A stretch of 60,000 nt of DNA from Cryptomeria japonica (Eukaryota > Streptophyta > Pinopsida > Cupressales > Cupressaceae): contig NC_081413.1 in the NCBI RefSeq assembly GCF_030272615.1, positions 186,182,169 through 186,242,168 of the forward strand, given 5' to 3'. A program made the position numbers and the translations under genes. Shown one piece after another: positions 1 through 10,875 of the stretch; the first letter of the stretch is position 1, and every line of letters starts with the position of its first letter. The notes beneath the pieces are model-generated. The model ran no database searches. It worked only from the letters and a program-made list of their open reading frames with translations, and was not told the origin of the DNA.

Positions 1-37
1 TTTATAGAAGCATATTTGAACCCTAAATTTCTCGAAA

Positions 38-1094
38 TGTCATCTTCTTCTGTTAAAACACCTTTGGTAGTTGAGGTTTCTAAAAGAGAAAGGCCACAAT
101 TCAAGAAAAATCCATTTGTCAGTTGAGGACGATCCCAACGATGCTTTCTCATTCGTACCATATGGAGTTCTGCATGTTGATGATGTGAGAGCTTAAATTC
201 ACTACAATATTGAGGAGACCAGAAATGAGGCAATCCTAGCACTTTATAATAGACACCTCTAGGAAAGAGAAGGAAATCTCAAACCAGAATATGCTTGATT
301 GCAGAGGAAGGGTTTCATGCAATTTGTTCACTTCTCATTGTTTGATGAAGATGAGTGGGTGAGATACATTCTGAGTCATGTGCACGATGAATTTATATGG
401 TTGGATAGACCTTCCAAGATAACCAAGAAGGTAATCCATGCAATCACTTTCCTGAATGAAACCAATGAAAAACCTAATTTAAGGAAGGTAACGAACCCTA
501 CTGTTACTAAGATAACCGGTGCACAATTTGATAACAAATCTATGACAATTGATGATATTTTGGAACATGATGTGATATTTGCATCCATGATCATCGGATA
601 TTAAATTTACCAGTCTAGAAGACTGAATCCTATCTCTGGTATAGCAATATATGCAGCATATCAGATGGTGAAGGAGGATGTGCAATATGATCTATGTTCA
701 GTCCTTCTTGAAGAGCTTCTTAGCAATTTAAAGAAGAATAAATCAGATAAGAAGAATGTTTTGAAATTTGGTTCTCTAATCATTTGTCTTGTATTTTATT
801 TCATGAATGAGATTCCCTGAATAGGGAGAGATCAATGGGCATTTGACTTACCAATGACCAACCAAATCAAGCAAGGCATGTAGATATTGGGAAATAGGGA
901 GAATCAAATTGCTGCCCTATGGAGATTTTTCAAAATCTTCCAAGGCAAAATGAAGGATAGGGAAAGGATTCCAAAGTAAGTGGTGGAGAAGTATGAAAAC
1001 TCTATCTGCTTCATGGTTGACAAGGACCAATGCCATATGGAGGCAGTAAAGCCTAGGTCTGTATGGATTTTGCCAATGGGATATGAGGTTGATG
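38..1094 (+). pseudogene. Cargo ORF of the outer element, N-terminal part
   Basis: From ATG at 38 a frame reads MSSSSVKTPLVVEVSKRERP, then meets a stop near 125 and shifts frame. From 299 to 1094 one frame stays readable with four in-frame stops (602-604 and three between about 815 and 985). Recognisable segments are WLDRPSKITKKVIHAITFLN and, further on, NVLKFGSLIICLVFYFMNEI. The layout (a helical N-terminal region, then a hydrophobic stretch of the type FGSLI..LFFYF) is like plant transposon-associated ORFs of unknown function. I do not recognise a catalytic domain. The frame is cut after codons Glu-Val-Asp at 1085-1093 by a Copia insertion and continues in the same frame at 14379. Confidence 0.55.
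1090..1094. repeat. Target-site duplication TGATG, left copy
   Basis: TGATG directly precedes the Copia LTR start TGTTGG and is repeated exactly at 14374-14378 after the 3' LTR end. A 5-bp duplication is the usual Copia footprint. Confidence 0.9.
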
Positions 1095-2356
1095 TGTTGG
1101 ATTGTTGGGGAGATTGTTGGATTTGGTTGATCATTGTTGCTGCTAGGATATGTTGTTCTCATTGATGTCAACATATTCCTGTGGTTTATTCTGGTGAGTT
1201 TGGGAAGATCTTCTGATCCATTTTTGTAGCTTGGTTATGTTGATCATTGTTTTGCAGAATCTAGTATTTCCTCTAGTATATTTCGGTGTAATCAAATCTT
1301 ATGCTGAGGTTTTGGGATATTGTTTGGGATGATATTGTGTATCTTCATTTCAAATGGTTTGTGATTTTTTTCCTTGCAAGTTATCTTTCTTTGTGGCAAT
1401 TGTTGATTGGTTGTGTTCTTGAGTTTTCTGATCTTCATCGATGAAGATTTGATAAGTGGTGTTGGTGAAGTTGTTGGTGATGATTCTAACATGCTTGTTG
1501 GTGTTTTCTAGTTGTGTCCTATTTGTTTTGGTGATCCGTATTGATCATTGTATAATTTTTTGGTGGTTTTTGTCAACTGGTATTGATTTTTGTGTTATGT
1601 GGTATTTCTAATGGTGTAGCGTGTTGCGGTTGATCTTGGCATTATTTTTGGTGGATGTGATCTTTTGGGAATTTGAATTAGGTCCATGCTATGTAATGTA
1701 AATCATTATATTGGTCTGGTGATTCATCTTTGCATCATGTAATGTAATGTTTGTAGTTGTGAGTTGAGGGTTGAGGATTTAGCCGACCTTGTTATCAAGG
1801 TTGATGAATTGTATATATAGGTGAGTTATTCACTTTGTTATGGTGTTGGTATTGCATCTGCATTATCAGAGAGAGGTGAATGTGTGAACAAGAGATTTAT
1901 CATTCAGTTAAAGTGTTGAGGTGAGATTGGTGTTGCAGAGCAGACAACTGTTCTTAACTAGAACTATCATCAGGCATTTGTAGATGTTATCATTGTAGTA
2001 CATTTCTTCTAGATTGTAGTTCGAATCATATTATAAGTCACTAAGACTTCCCTGAGGGTTGTAGCCTTCTAGCCAAATGTCTTTTGAGTAGTGAGCTCTA
2101 GGAAATGTGCCTAAATGCATGTGCATTCCCCATTGTAATATTTTTACATGCTACTATAGAGTATCATCTTACTGTGGGTAGGTTCTCACTGTGGTTTTTC
2201 CCTTAACCGCGTTTTCCACACCAAAAATCTTGGTGTTGTGTGTTGTGTTGTTAATTTGCTTATATATTCATTGTTGTAGTTTATCAATTTTGTTTTGGAG
2301 TTTAAGACTAACGCACACCCCCCCCTCTCAATCTTCCCTCTTGATTGTTGCTAACA
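1095..2356 (+). repeat. Copia 5' LTR
   Basis: It starts TGTTGGATTG and ends TTGTTGCTAACA, giving the canonical TG...CA ends. It pairs with 13130-14373. Over the first ~200 bases the two differ at roughly one position in ten by eye, so the insertion is old. The right part has the plant Copia R/U5 signature of a C-rich block (near 2318-2330) just before the end. Confidence 0.93.
1811..1820 (+). promoter_or_regulatory. Probable LTR TATA box
   Basis: GTATATATAG followed by GTGAGTTATTCAC is kept in both LTRs (here and at 13846-13855) although surrounding bases have drifted. The position in the second half of the LTR fits the core promoter of the element. Confidence 0.5.
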
Positions 2357-2358
2357 AT

Positions 2359-2370
2359 CGATATCAGAGC
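2359..2370 (+). promoter_or_regulatory. Primer-binding site, initiator tRNA-Met type
   Basis: CGATATCAGAGC lies two bases after the LTR end. It matches the plant Copia consensus TGGTATCAGAGC at 10 of 12 positions; the two differences are within the first three bases. Confidence 0.8.
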
Positions 2371-2412
2371 CAGATCCTCTGATAGAAGCTTAATCACTTA
2401 AGGAGATCTGGG

Positions 2413-3552
2413 ATGGCAGCTCAAGGTATTCTTTTCAAGTTGGATATTTCAAAGTTTGATGGAAGTAACTATATTGTATGGAAGAGCCGGATGGAGGTGC
2501 ACTTGAAATGTTTGTGAGAGGATTACTAGAAGATTACTAAGAATGTCTATGTTGTTCCTCAGAATGGACCATCCACTCCTGATGAGGTTAAGGAAGCAGA
2601 ATATAACATCAGAGTGAAGGAAGCATTTCTTAGTGCCCTAACTAAGTCTGAAATGAAAAATGTTATGGGACTTCAAACCACACATGACATCTGGGAGAAG
2701 CTTGAGATCTTGTATTAAGGTGACAATCAAGTGAAAGTTGCTAAGTTGTAGAGCTTGAAAGGAAAGTATGAGACATTGAAGATGGGAGATGATGAGAACA
2801 TAAATTCATACATGGCTAAGGTGAACAAACTTGTCCTTGGTATCAGGCATGTAGTTGGAAAGATTGAGGAAGATGAGATTGTTGCTAAGGTTCTGATATC
2901 TTTGCCTCTTGCTTATAAACATAAGGTTGGCGCTATTGATGAGATCTGGAGTGTGACTACAGTAACAAGAGGTATGTTGGTTGGAAAACTTGCTACATTT
3001 GAGCTAAGTGAATTTGGAGAATCACAAGGAAAGTCTGAGACGGCATTTAGAGCATCAGCATCTATATCCAGTAAGAAGAAATATGATCTTGATGAGTGCA
3101 GGATATCTAGATATGAAAGAGAAAGAAGAGAAATAGCAGAGCAAGAAAGAGAGCTTGATGAGATTGAAGCATTGATCGCCCAGATATTTCCTAAAGGTCT
3201 TGGTAAGTATGATTGAAAGTTTCCCTTGAAATTTTTTTCTTCTAATAAGATAGGGCATTTTTCTTCTAGATGTTCGGAGAGAATGGCTGAGTATGACAGA
3301 CATGATAAGATTGATAAGCATGATAGGAATGATAGATATGAGAAGCATGATAAGTATTATAAGCCTTATAAGTCTAATTGGAAGTTTAGGAACCAAAAGA
3401 ACTATTATTATGATGTAGATGAAGGTGTTACAGATGATGAATCAGAAGGAGATGAAGTTGTGTTTATTGCCATTAAAGAAGATAGACATGTACCTATTGA
3501 TTCCACTAGTTGTTTTGTTGAGGAGAAAGCTTTGGCTGCTAAGGTAGAATAA
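2413..3552 (+). pseudogene. gag: Copia gag
   Basis: The ATG at 2413 starts a frame with FDGSNYIVWKSRMEVHLK, typical of the N-terminus of plant Copia gag. The UBN2/gag core follows (TTHDIWEKLE, LKMGDDENINSYMAKVNKLV) and then a lysine- and glutamate-rich stretch. The zinc knuckle near 3226-3280 is damaged: NKIGHFSSRC keeps the Gly, His and last Cys but the first two Cys are Phe and Ser. All parts share one frame, broken by stops near 2515-2530, 2716, 2749 and at 3214-3216. A charged Asp/His/Lys/Tyr-rich tail precedes the protease. Confidence 0.88.
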
Positions 3553-3720
3553 AATGGTGAATGGGTGATTGACAGTGGTTGTTCACATCATATGACCAGT
3601 GATAAAAGCAAATTTGTTAGTATGGAAAGGTATGATGGTGGAATAGTTAGATTTGGAGATGACAAAGCCTGTGTAATCCATGGGAGAGGTTCTATTTATT
3701 TTATGGTAAGCATAACATTG
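3553..3720 (+). pseudogene. pol: Copia aspartic protease
   Basis: VIDSGCSHHMT at about 3568-3600 is the Copia protease active site (Asp-Ser-Gly). It is in the same frame as gag, separated from it by one stop (3550-3552). The frame is lost near 3700, where the sequence before DVLYVEGLKHN shifts to the integrase frame. Confidence 0.85.
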
Positions 3721-4682
3721 ATGATGTCTTGTATGTTGAAGGTTTAAAGCATAATATTTTGAGTGTTGGACAGATGGTTGATAAGGGTTATTATGATCTA
3801 CAATTCAAGGATGGTAAATGCAAGATCTTGAATGCCTCTAGTATAGAGATTCCATCTAAAACTAAGACTGAAGGTAACATTTTTCATTTGAATGATGGCG
3901 AGATAAGTTGTTTGATTTCTAAGATAGATGAGAGTTGGTTGTGGCATAGAAGGATGTGTCATGTAAACTTTGATTCATTCATTAAGATTAGTTCTACACA
4001 AGCTATTAGAGATCTACCTAAGATTGTTAAACCTGTTATTTCAATATGTAAGGAATGTCAATTGGGTAAGCAAAAAAGGTTTTCTTTCAAGAATAAACGG
4101 TATACATTTGATGGATTATTGGATCTTGTGCAAATTGACCTGTGTGGACCTACAAACGTTAGAAGTGTACAAGGTGATAGATACTTTATGTTGCTAATTG
4201 ATGATTATTCTAGGATGATGTGGGTTGTCTTTTTGAAGGAAAAATAAGAATCATTTGATAAATTTAAGATATTCAAAGCTAAAGTCAAAACTGAGTCCGG
4301 ATTGAAGCTGAAGTGTCTGAGATTTTATAGAGGTGGATAATTTCATTCTGATGAGTTCAATTCATTCTATGAGATGCATGGAATCAGAAGACAGCTATCT
4401 ACTCCTAGAACCCCACAGCAAAATGGAGTTATTGAGAGAAAGAACCATATTATTTTGGATGCTACAAGAACTATGTTGATTGAAGGAAATGTTTTGAACG
4501 TCTACTAGAGAGAAGATATTAGCACTGCAATCTATACATTTAACAGAGTTCATATCAAAGGTGATACCGGTAAGACTCCTTATGAGCTTTGGTTTGGTCA
4601 TGTTCCTACTGTGAAATATTTTAAATTTTTTGGTAGAAAATGTTATATCAAGAGAGATGAGGATATTATAAATTTTGATGCT
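3711..4682 (+). pseudogene. pol: Copia integrase, N-terminal and core part
   Basis: The GAG-pre-integrase zinc region is intact: LWHRRMCH followed by CKECQLGKQ gives the HHCC pattern. The core has LVQIDLCGP (first Asp) and the downstream PQQNGVIERKN (Glu). The second catalytic Asp is lost: where LRSDRGGEF is usual, the sequence reads LRFYRGG-stop-F, with Asp replaced by Tyr. Stops occur at 4245-4247, near 4338 and near 4506. The frame is cut in INFDA at 4682 by the next insertion and continues as RSDEGIFLGYS at 10876. Confidence 0.88.
4678..4682. repeat. Target-site duplication ATGCT, left copy
   Basis: ATGCT precedes the terminal TGTTAG and recurs exactly at 10871-10875 after the terminal CCAACA. 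Deleting the insert with one copy restores the Copia reading frame FDARSDEG. Confidence 0.88.
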
Positions 4683-4780
4683 TGTTAGCACCCCCCTCAA
4701 TTTTCCATTTAAAATGCCCAAGCTTGCGAGCTTCCATTTGGTGTCTCTATTTATTTCGGGTCTTTTGTACCTTTTTCATT

Positions 4781-5192
4781 TTGAACCTAAACCATTGAAC
4801 TTTAAAAACAGTTCAATAGGTTCAAGTATCAAGGTGCATTTTAGGTAAATGTCTTTAGCAGCCTTTATCTCCACCAAAGCGAGCGCGTTATTGTTATGCG
4901 TTTTGAACTTTCAACCCGTGAACCTTTTTGGTTCAAGTTTCAAAATGTATTTTTATGAGTCCCGGCTATGTAATGTTATTTAACAAGTAGGTGCGAATGT
5001 GTTTTAAGTTGGTTTTGATCTTGAACCTTGAACCAATTGTCTTTTTGGTTCATCGGTTCAAGGTTCAAAGTTCTTTCTTGTTAGTTATGGTTATTGCTCA
5101 TTCCTGGTATTGTTTTGAGCCGCTAGTTCATCCTTGTTCTTCTCCAATGATCTTGAACCATTGAACTCTTTGTAAGATGGTTCAAGGTTCAA
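4781..5192. repeat. Array of four imperfect hairpins built on TTGAACC / GGTTCAA
   Basis: Inverted arms pair at 4781-4825, 4901-4944, 5021-5068 and 5153-5192. Each has one or two copies of TTGAAC(C) on the left arm and (G)GTTCAA on the right arm; the clearest is TTGAACCTTGAACCAA against TTGGTTCATCGGTTCAAGG. Spacing between hairpins is about 110-130 bases. No coding sense is seen here. Confidence 0.75.
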
Positions 5193-5712
5193 AAATTTCA
5201 CTTCAAGCTAATTCTAAAGACTTTATTAAACACTGAAAGCGGCACGAAAAGAAGGAATATTCTCAACATTTAAGAGTTTAAAATTCTAAATTTGGAAAGT
5301 AATCATGAGAACATTAACTACTTGTGCGGAGGTGATGGGAAATTAAGAAAGTGTCAGGTTTTCAATCATTTTATTGTTACTTCACATGTTTAAATGAATC
5401 ATTATGAAGCGTGTGTAGTTTTCTCGATTTTTTCTCGTCTATTCAAAAAGGATATATGAATTCATCTTCATAATTTGTAAGGGTTGCAGCTGCTATAATC
5501 GAGCAAATTAGAAATGCCGAAGGTAAATTCAGCTCCACTTTCCTAAGAAGGTTTCTAGATTCATGGTGGTAACAGGTAAGTTCAGACGATTCCCCTATAC
5601 TTTATTTCTTTAGTTCTGAGGATTTATCAGTGTAGGAAGAAAATCTTTAGCTTGTTGGAGTAAAATTCTACCCTATTTTAGAATTGCTTGATTAAAAGTA
5701 TAGATAGGCAGT
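5193..5712. other. Noncoding leader of the nested element
   Basis: This is AT-rich sequence with no credible ORF, RNA gene or repeat between the hairpin array and the first cargo reading frame. ATGs are present but followed quickly by stops. Confidence 0.5.
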
Positions 5713-7706
5713 ATGAGGCCGGTATTGTCGAAGCTTGATCGGACTTCATGTTTAGTAAGCATATTACTAGAACTAGATGATACTTCCTTGGCTCATACCA
5801 ATCTAGAGGATTTCTTAGAAGGAACGAAAAACCCTCAAGCTGGTTCAATAATGGAGAAAATAGGGAGAAGTGGTCTCGTTGAAGCCGCTGCATTTCCACT
5901 TGCTACACCATGTCCAGATTTGGTGGTACCTTGTATGAATAGGTATGATGCCAAGAATAGATGTATAAGAACCAGCAATGGTGAGTTGTTGGTTGGTATC
6001 AATAGGGAAACAGTAATGGTGGTAATGGGAATCCCACACAAGGAATCATATGAGGATTGGTCTATTGGGACCTCATACACCTTCTTCTCAGAGAAAAAGA
6101 GTGTGTATAGAAGTGTAATTGCAAGAAAATGGCTCCTTAAAGTTCAAAAAGGAGGGTCATGACTGCCAAAGCCCCTAACTAGAGAGAACTTCATCACAGA
6201 TGTGTGAGACATTGTTATACTACTGAATAGGCTAAAAGGGAATTCACACTCCTTTTATTGGTAAGATTGGATGTATTTTTACATTCAAGTGCTATTATCC
6301 GATGATAAATATCTTGATTGGGCCCAGGTAATTGGAGAGAGACTCCATGAAGGTTTGAGTAACTTTTTGGGTATGATTAGTTTATATATGTCCTCTTATT
6401 TTTTCTACATACTAGCTTGTACCAGAGATTGGCCTGGTTTTCTCAATGAAACATGGGTGGATGGCATGAAGGTTTATGATGACTACCCTTTGTTACAGCA
6501 GCAGAAACATGTAGAACGTATTGCCAGATGGAATGGTGTCTTCGCAGGGAGACTTGCTTTTGAACTACAAGGTGATGTGAACAAGAGAATGTTAGTTGAA
6601 TAAATGGAGTTAATAAGTATATACGACAGCGTCTTCATTCAATTTCCTAGGTTCACCTACCTTCGGGTAGGTGGTTTCAAAGGTGAACCATTCAATCTAC
6701 CCAGGTATGCCTTTGATAGCTATGTACTCATAGAGGTGAGCAGGCAACTAGCTCATATTGATAAAAGGTTGGGGGCAAAAGGCGAATCTGGAGTTGCCTT
6801 TCCTATTGAACTTGGATACTACAGTTGTAAGTTTGTATCCGATGCTTTAAATTTGGAATTGGAATTTAAGAGGATGAACCTGCAACCCTATGTTGCTAGA
6901 CGCAGGTTTGATAGCAGAGGTTATGCCATGGAAAACCTAAATGTGGATGACCAATTTTGTCATGAACCCTAGTTGGAAGATTACTAGGAGAATTACAGTG
7001 ATGAATATGAGGTAAGGAGAAGATTGTGGTCAAGATTTAATCTACAACAGATAATCACCATGAAGCTTCTTATCAATGTATTTGGAATACAAGAGGAAAT
7101 AGGGGAAGATGTTCTGGATCCTGAATTCAACAAGGAGATTCAAGGAAAGCCAGTCCCTGAGATTGACTGGAATAAAAAGGAAGATGATAATATCCAAGCT
7201 AAGAAATTTAATGTTGTAAGGAGAACTGATAAGTGGTTGAGAGACCAAAAATTTAAGAAAGGATCACTCAAATCCTCCCATGAACTAAGAGTTGATTCAC
7301 ATGTTGTGACTCATTTCCTATTTCTTCCACTAATGAAATTGTTGATATTGCAGGTGGTTCAAAGTCAATTGTTGAAAACATCCAACCCAAGAGATCAAAA
7401 TGGTCACCGTTAGGTTCTACAGCAGCTCGAGTAACTCAGTCAAGGAGCAAGAAAAAGAGCAAAAAGCCAATATTGAGCTAGATTGTTGTGGACCTGGATC
7501 CAAGTGAAGAGGTTGAAGTAATAATGGATCAAAAGGATTTGGGTGAGCCTACAGTACAAGAAATGGACATAGGTAAAGAAACAGAGAGTGAATTGAATCC
7601 CATGAACACTCTAGTTATTGTCAATTCACCAGATACTCAGACAACCCCTCCATCCAAAGAACCTGAAAACACTCCACGATGGTTAGAAGTTGTTGTTGGG
7701 AAGAAG
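5713..7706 (+). pseudogene. Cargo ORF of the nested element, N-terminal two thirds
   Basis: A single frame runs from ATG 5713 to 7413 with in-frame stops at 6160-6162, near 6206, 6262, 6601-6603 and 6970-6972 and two near 6985. The frame then shifts and continues at 7488-7706. Segments such as NGELLVGINRETVMVVMGIP and KYLDWAQVIGERLHEGLSNF resemble plant transposon-associated ORFs in which an (I/V)NxETVxxxxGxP element precedes a helical core. After 7413 the sequence becomes acidic and low in complexity, with a basic patch SRSKKKSKK just before. No catalytic motif is recognised. It is cut at 7706 by a solo LTR and resumes in frame at 8833. Confidence 0.55.
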
Positions 7707-8827
7707 TGTTAGGAACCAGAAGGACAACTGAGAGGGAGGGGTGAATCAGTTGTCAATGAATTTCAACCCAATTATAACTTAATCCAACTTAATACTTAAT
7801 ACCAGTAAACCAAACTTAATGTTGGTTAACAGATTAGCAGTTAATATCAATACCGGTGAAACTTAATGCATGAAATAGAAAGAGAAACAATATCCACAAA
7901 ACATAACATAGATATTTTTAACATGGAAACCCTGTAAGGGGAAAAACCACGGTGGGAAACCTTACCCACAATGAGATGATACTATTGCAGATAGTATGTG
8001 TATACAAATGGGGTCTGCACATGTAGAAAGGCCAACTACCTAGTGCACACTGCTCAATAATGGGAGTCACACTGACTACAGTAGGATGGTTAAATCCTAG
8101 AATAATGTACTTCTTCAAAGTGCATCTGCAATGCTGGATTCAGTACCGGTTTAAGCTATGATAAACACCTTTAAACCTTCCTTTAACCTTCAAATAATAT
8201 CTTCTTCATTCGCTCTATGATCTGCTCATATGATCTTCAATATTCGCACATACCATGTTACAATACCATACCATGACCATGCCTTCATCTCACAAATGAG
8301 ATCTTACATTTATACAAAACCTAAGACCAAATGTGTAGGTCATCTCACTAAGAATATTACAATTAAATCAATTACAAATAAGTCTTGATGCGATACAACA
8401 TGTCAACTCAATACATTTACAACAATATCCAATCAATAAATCATCTCCATAACATGTCGTGCTGATCTGGAATAGATAACGTATACCGGTCCAGAACCTA
8501 GACCAATCTGTCGGTAACAGCAAATATGTCAACACGATTAGACCAATAACTAACACACCAAAACCAAGTATCCAAACCATGTATTTGACATAATCAAGTG
8601 ATCTCCAAATGATAACAAGTCATCACTAGTACCAATGAACCATATAACCTATCTGTGAGCATATATCAGTGGTTGTGCATAAGTCACTGACCTTGCCGAT
8701 GAACACAATGTTTCGGTTCAATAGTAAACCAATATAACCATAGTGCCAAATCAACAATGTAGATCTCTAGAAGGATAAGTGTTGACATCAATGACAAAAC
8801 CAATGCAACACATCCATAATACCAACA
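7707..8827 (-). repeat. Solo Copia-type LTR, reverse orientation
   Basis: Read on the minus strand it begins TGTTGGTATT and ends CTGGTTCCTAACA, with the same kind of U5 end as the other Copia LTRs here (GATTCACCCCTCCCTCTCAG). It also has the shared segment ending in CCACCGTGGTTTTTCCCC. Flanks are AGAAG (7702-7706) and CGAAG (8828-8832), four of five bases equal, which I read as an aged target duplication. No internal region remains, so it arose by LTR-LTR recombination. It is not the same family as the LTR at 1095. Confidence 0.82.
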
Positions 8828-8832
8828 CGAAG

Positions 8833-9896
8833 CGCAGTGTGGTTCCAAGTACAATCCCTATAGAAAATATGGTCAGCAAGTGTCTTGGAAAGGTATCCAA
8901 GCTGAAAAGACTCAAAATGCAGACAATGCTTGAGTTAGATGAAGCAACAGGTCATTGAATGGTCAAGATAGCCAAGCCTATTCCAAATAGAGATGCAGAA
9001 AAAGCTACCAAGGATGACTTCACAGTAAAAAGATTGATCTGGGGGTTGATTCATGAGCCGTTGATGTTAAATATTTGGAGTCTTCCAAGAAGAGAATGAT
9101 TTCTAGATCATGGAAGGATGAGAAGGATAAAAGGGAGCTAAAGAAAATCATCACTCAAATGGTTGAGTACATCAATGCCATTCACCGTCCAAATCCTCAA
9201 CCCTTGTCACAGGTGGCAGTATCATTTAATCCCAAATCTCCCGCAAATCAAAAGATGTTGGATCAAGTTCAAAGAAACAGAATGGTCGCCGAGATGTTCA
9301 ATAAATGGTTGGATCTTATAATACAACAAGGTTTAGACTATATTGTCAGTCTGGTGAAATTATATGAGGATGTTGTGACTGTAAGCAAGGAATTGGAATT
9401 AGAGGTCATTGCCTAGGAGAAAGAAAGGACCAAATGGGTGGCAATTCTTGCACAGATGAATGATATACAAAAATTTGGTGTGATGAAGTTCCTGGCTGAA
9501 AAACCTATGGAAAGCCTGGATGAAAATGTATTATATGTATCAGGGAAAAATGTGGAGTGGCATAATTCAATTATCAAATAGGGCCACGAAGAATCCACTA
9601 AACTGTTAAAAGGATTGACAGATTTAATTGATACAATGCAAAAGGATCTTAAATGCATTGACATCCAACTTATGAAAGATGATGCCCAGACAATCGAAGC
9701 TGCCACAGATATGAAAAAAATATTCCAAGAAAGGATACGGTTCATTCGGAAGACAAAATCCTTGACTACGGATGATTTCTCAAAAGTAGCCAACATTGAG
9801 TCAATTCTCATAGTTTGTTCTGATCATCTGGAAGCGCACAAGGCAAGGGTGACACAAGTAAATATGGACAAGGAGGTTTGGAAGCAACGAATTTAG
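8833..9896 (+). pseudogene. Cargo ORF of the nested element, C-terminal coiled-coil part
   Basis: After removal of the solo LTR the frame reads VVGKK followed by RSVVPSTIPIENMVSKCLGK. It continues through a basic stretch, then shifts near 9060 and runs in one frame from 9075 to 9896 with stops at 9414-9416 and near 9580. The C-terminal part (ESSKKRMISRSWKDEKDKRE, later TKLLKGLTDLIDTMQKDL and EAATDMKKIFQERIR) is rich in Lys, Glu, Leu and Ile with heptad-like spacing, so coiled coil is likely. The architecture matches the C-terminal half of the cargo ORF at 14379-16585. Function unknown. Confidence 0.5.
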
Positions 9897-10870
9897 CATA
9901 TTGGACTCCCCTACTTTCAAGTCATCCTGAACTTCTCGGTGGCACATTTAGAGTGGCGTGGCATGCACAGTTCTGTGGCAAAGCAAGATAGACTAGTGGC
10001 TTCCTCTGTCATGGTGGAGTCATGATCAATTTAGGGATGAGTTGTCAGCCTTTTTGTGGTTGTTATTTTAGTTTCTCTTGTTTTTAGCAAACAGTTTCTT
10101 TAACCTCTGGTTAAAGTGAAGTTTAAATGATTATGTAACAAACTATGAGCCTGGAGGATATTTAAGCTAGGAAGTAAGTTTATGTTAAGGTCGGAAAAAC
10201 TATGATTTTTCAAGGAACAAACAATGTTTGTTTTCAGTGAATTTCTTAAAACTGGAATGACTGGTTTAGCAATGAAATATTATGGTGTGCAGTCTTTGAA
10301 TCTGTGTTTGAGGATTCATGATCTTTCTTAAGAAATCAGCTAATGTGCATGATATCATTTTGTTATTAGTCATTCCTATATTTTTTGGATTCATTGTTAC
10401 CATTATTTGCAAGTAAATTCTTTTGTGGATTGAGTTGTGTTGATCCCCCTTGTCCTGTGAGACATGAGAGAGAATCAATCAAAGTTCATACTGCTATGCA
10501 TTTTCTTTTGCTCTGAATTTATGAAATGAACATGTGCGAAAATCGGAGTCTATGAGCTCTTATTTGAAATTGATCTTTAAAATATTCTTTCTGCTTTATT
10601 TCAAAAGCATTCCTTTGTGTTGACAAATGAATGCTAAAGCCTTTCCACACTTTCTAGTTAAAAATGTATTCATTTCAAAGTTTTTTGTATAAAATTCATT
10701 GCAAATAATACGAGGAGATACCCTCTAATACAGAGGATGGATTTTTAATTGGTTCATCCAATTGTTGGTTTATTTGTTTCCCTTCATAAAGGGGTGTATA
10801 AGAGTCATATTATTATTCAAAGAAAGCAAACATTATAATCTGAAGAAAGGGACAAATTTGTTAACCAACA
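9897..10870. other. Noncoding right arm of the nested element
   Basis: About 970 bases without a supportable ORF. A promoter-like GTGTATAAGAG occurs near 10793-10803, and the terminal stretch looks like an LTR U5 end, but its counterpart is not present at the left end of the element. Confidence 0.45.
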
Positions 10871-10875
10871 ATGCT
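10871..10875. repeat. Target-site duplication ATGCT, right copy
   Basis: Exact copy of 4678-4682 directly after the terminal CCAACA of the nested element. Confidence 0.88.

Larger units (their letters stand above)
4683..10870 (+). mobile_element. Nested element of unclear class carrying a cargo ORF
   Basis: The ends are TGTTAGCACC... and ...GTTAACCAACA with a perfect 5-bp duplication, as for an LTR retrotransposon. I cannot find a matching LTR pair: the first kilobase does not recur near the right end, and the last 100 bases do not recur near the left. The terminal inverted similarity is only TGTT(A/G)G. The inside is a large decayed cargo ORF (5713-7706, resuming at 8833) with no replication enzyme, plus a hairpin array at 4781-5192. 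It could be an LTR element whose two LTRs suffered complementary deletions, or a different non-autonomous class. It is 6188 bp, about 5.06 kb without the solo LTR inside it. Confidence 0.7.

Noticed and set aside
4683-10870. Interpretation as an ordinary LTR retrotransposon
   Set aside because: I searched by eye for the first and last 100 bases at the opposite ends and found no second copy, so I left the class open.
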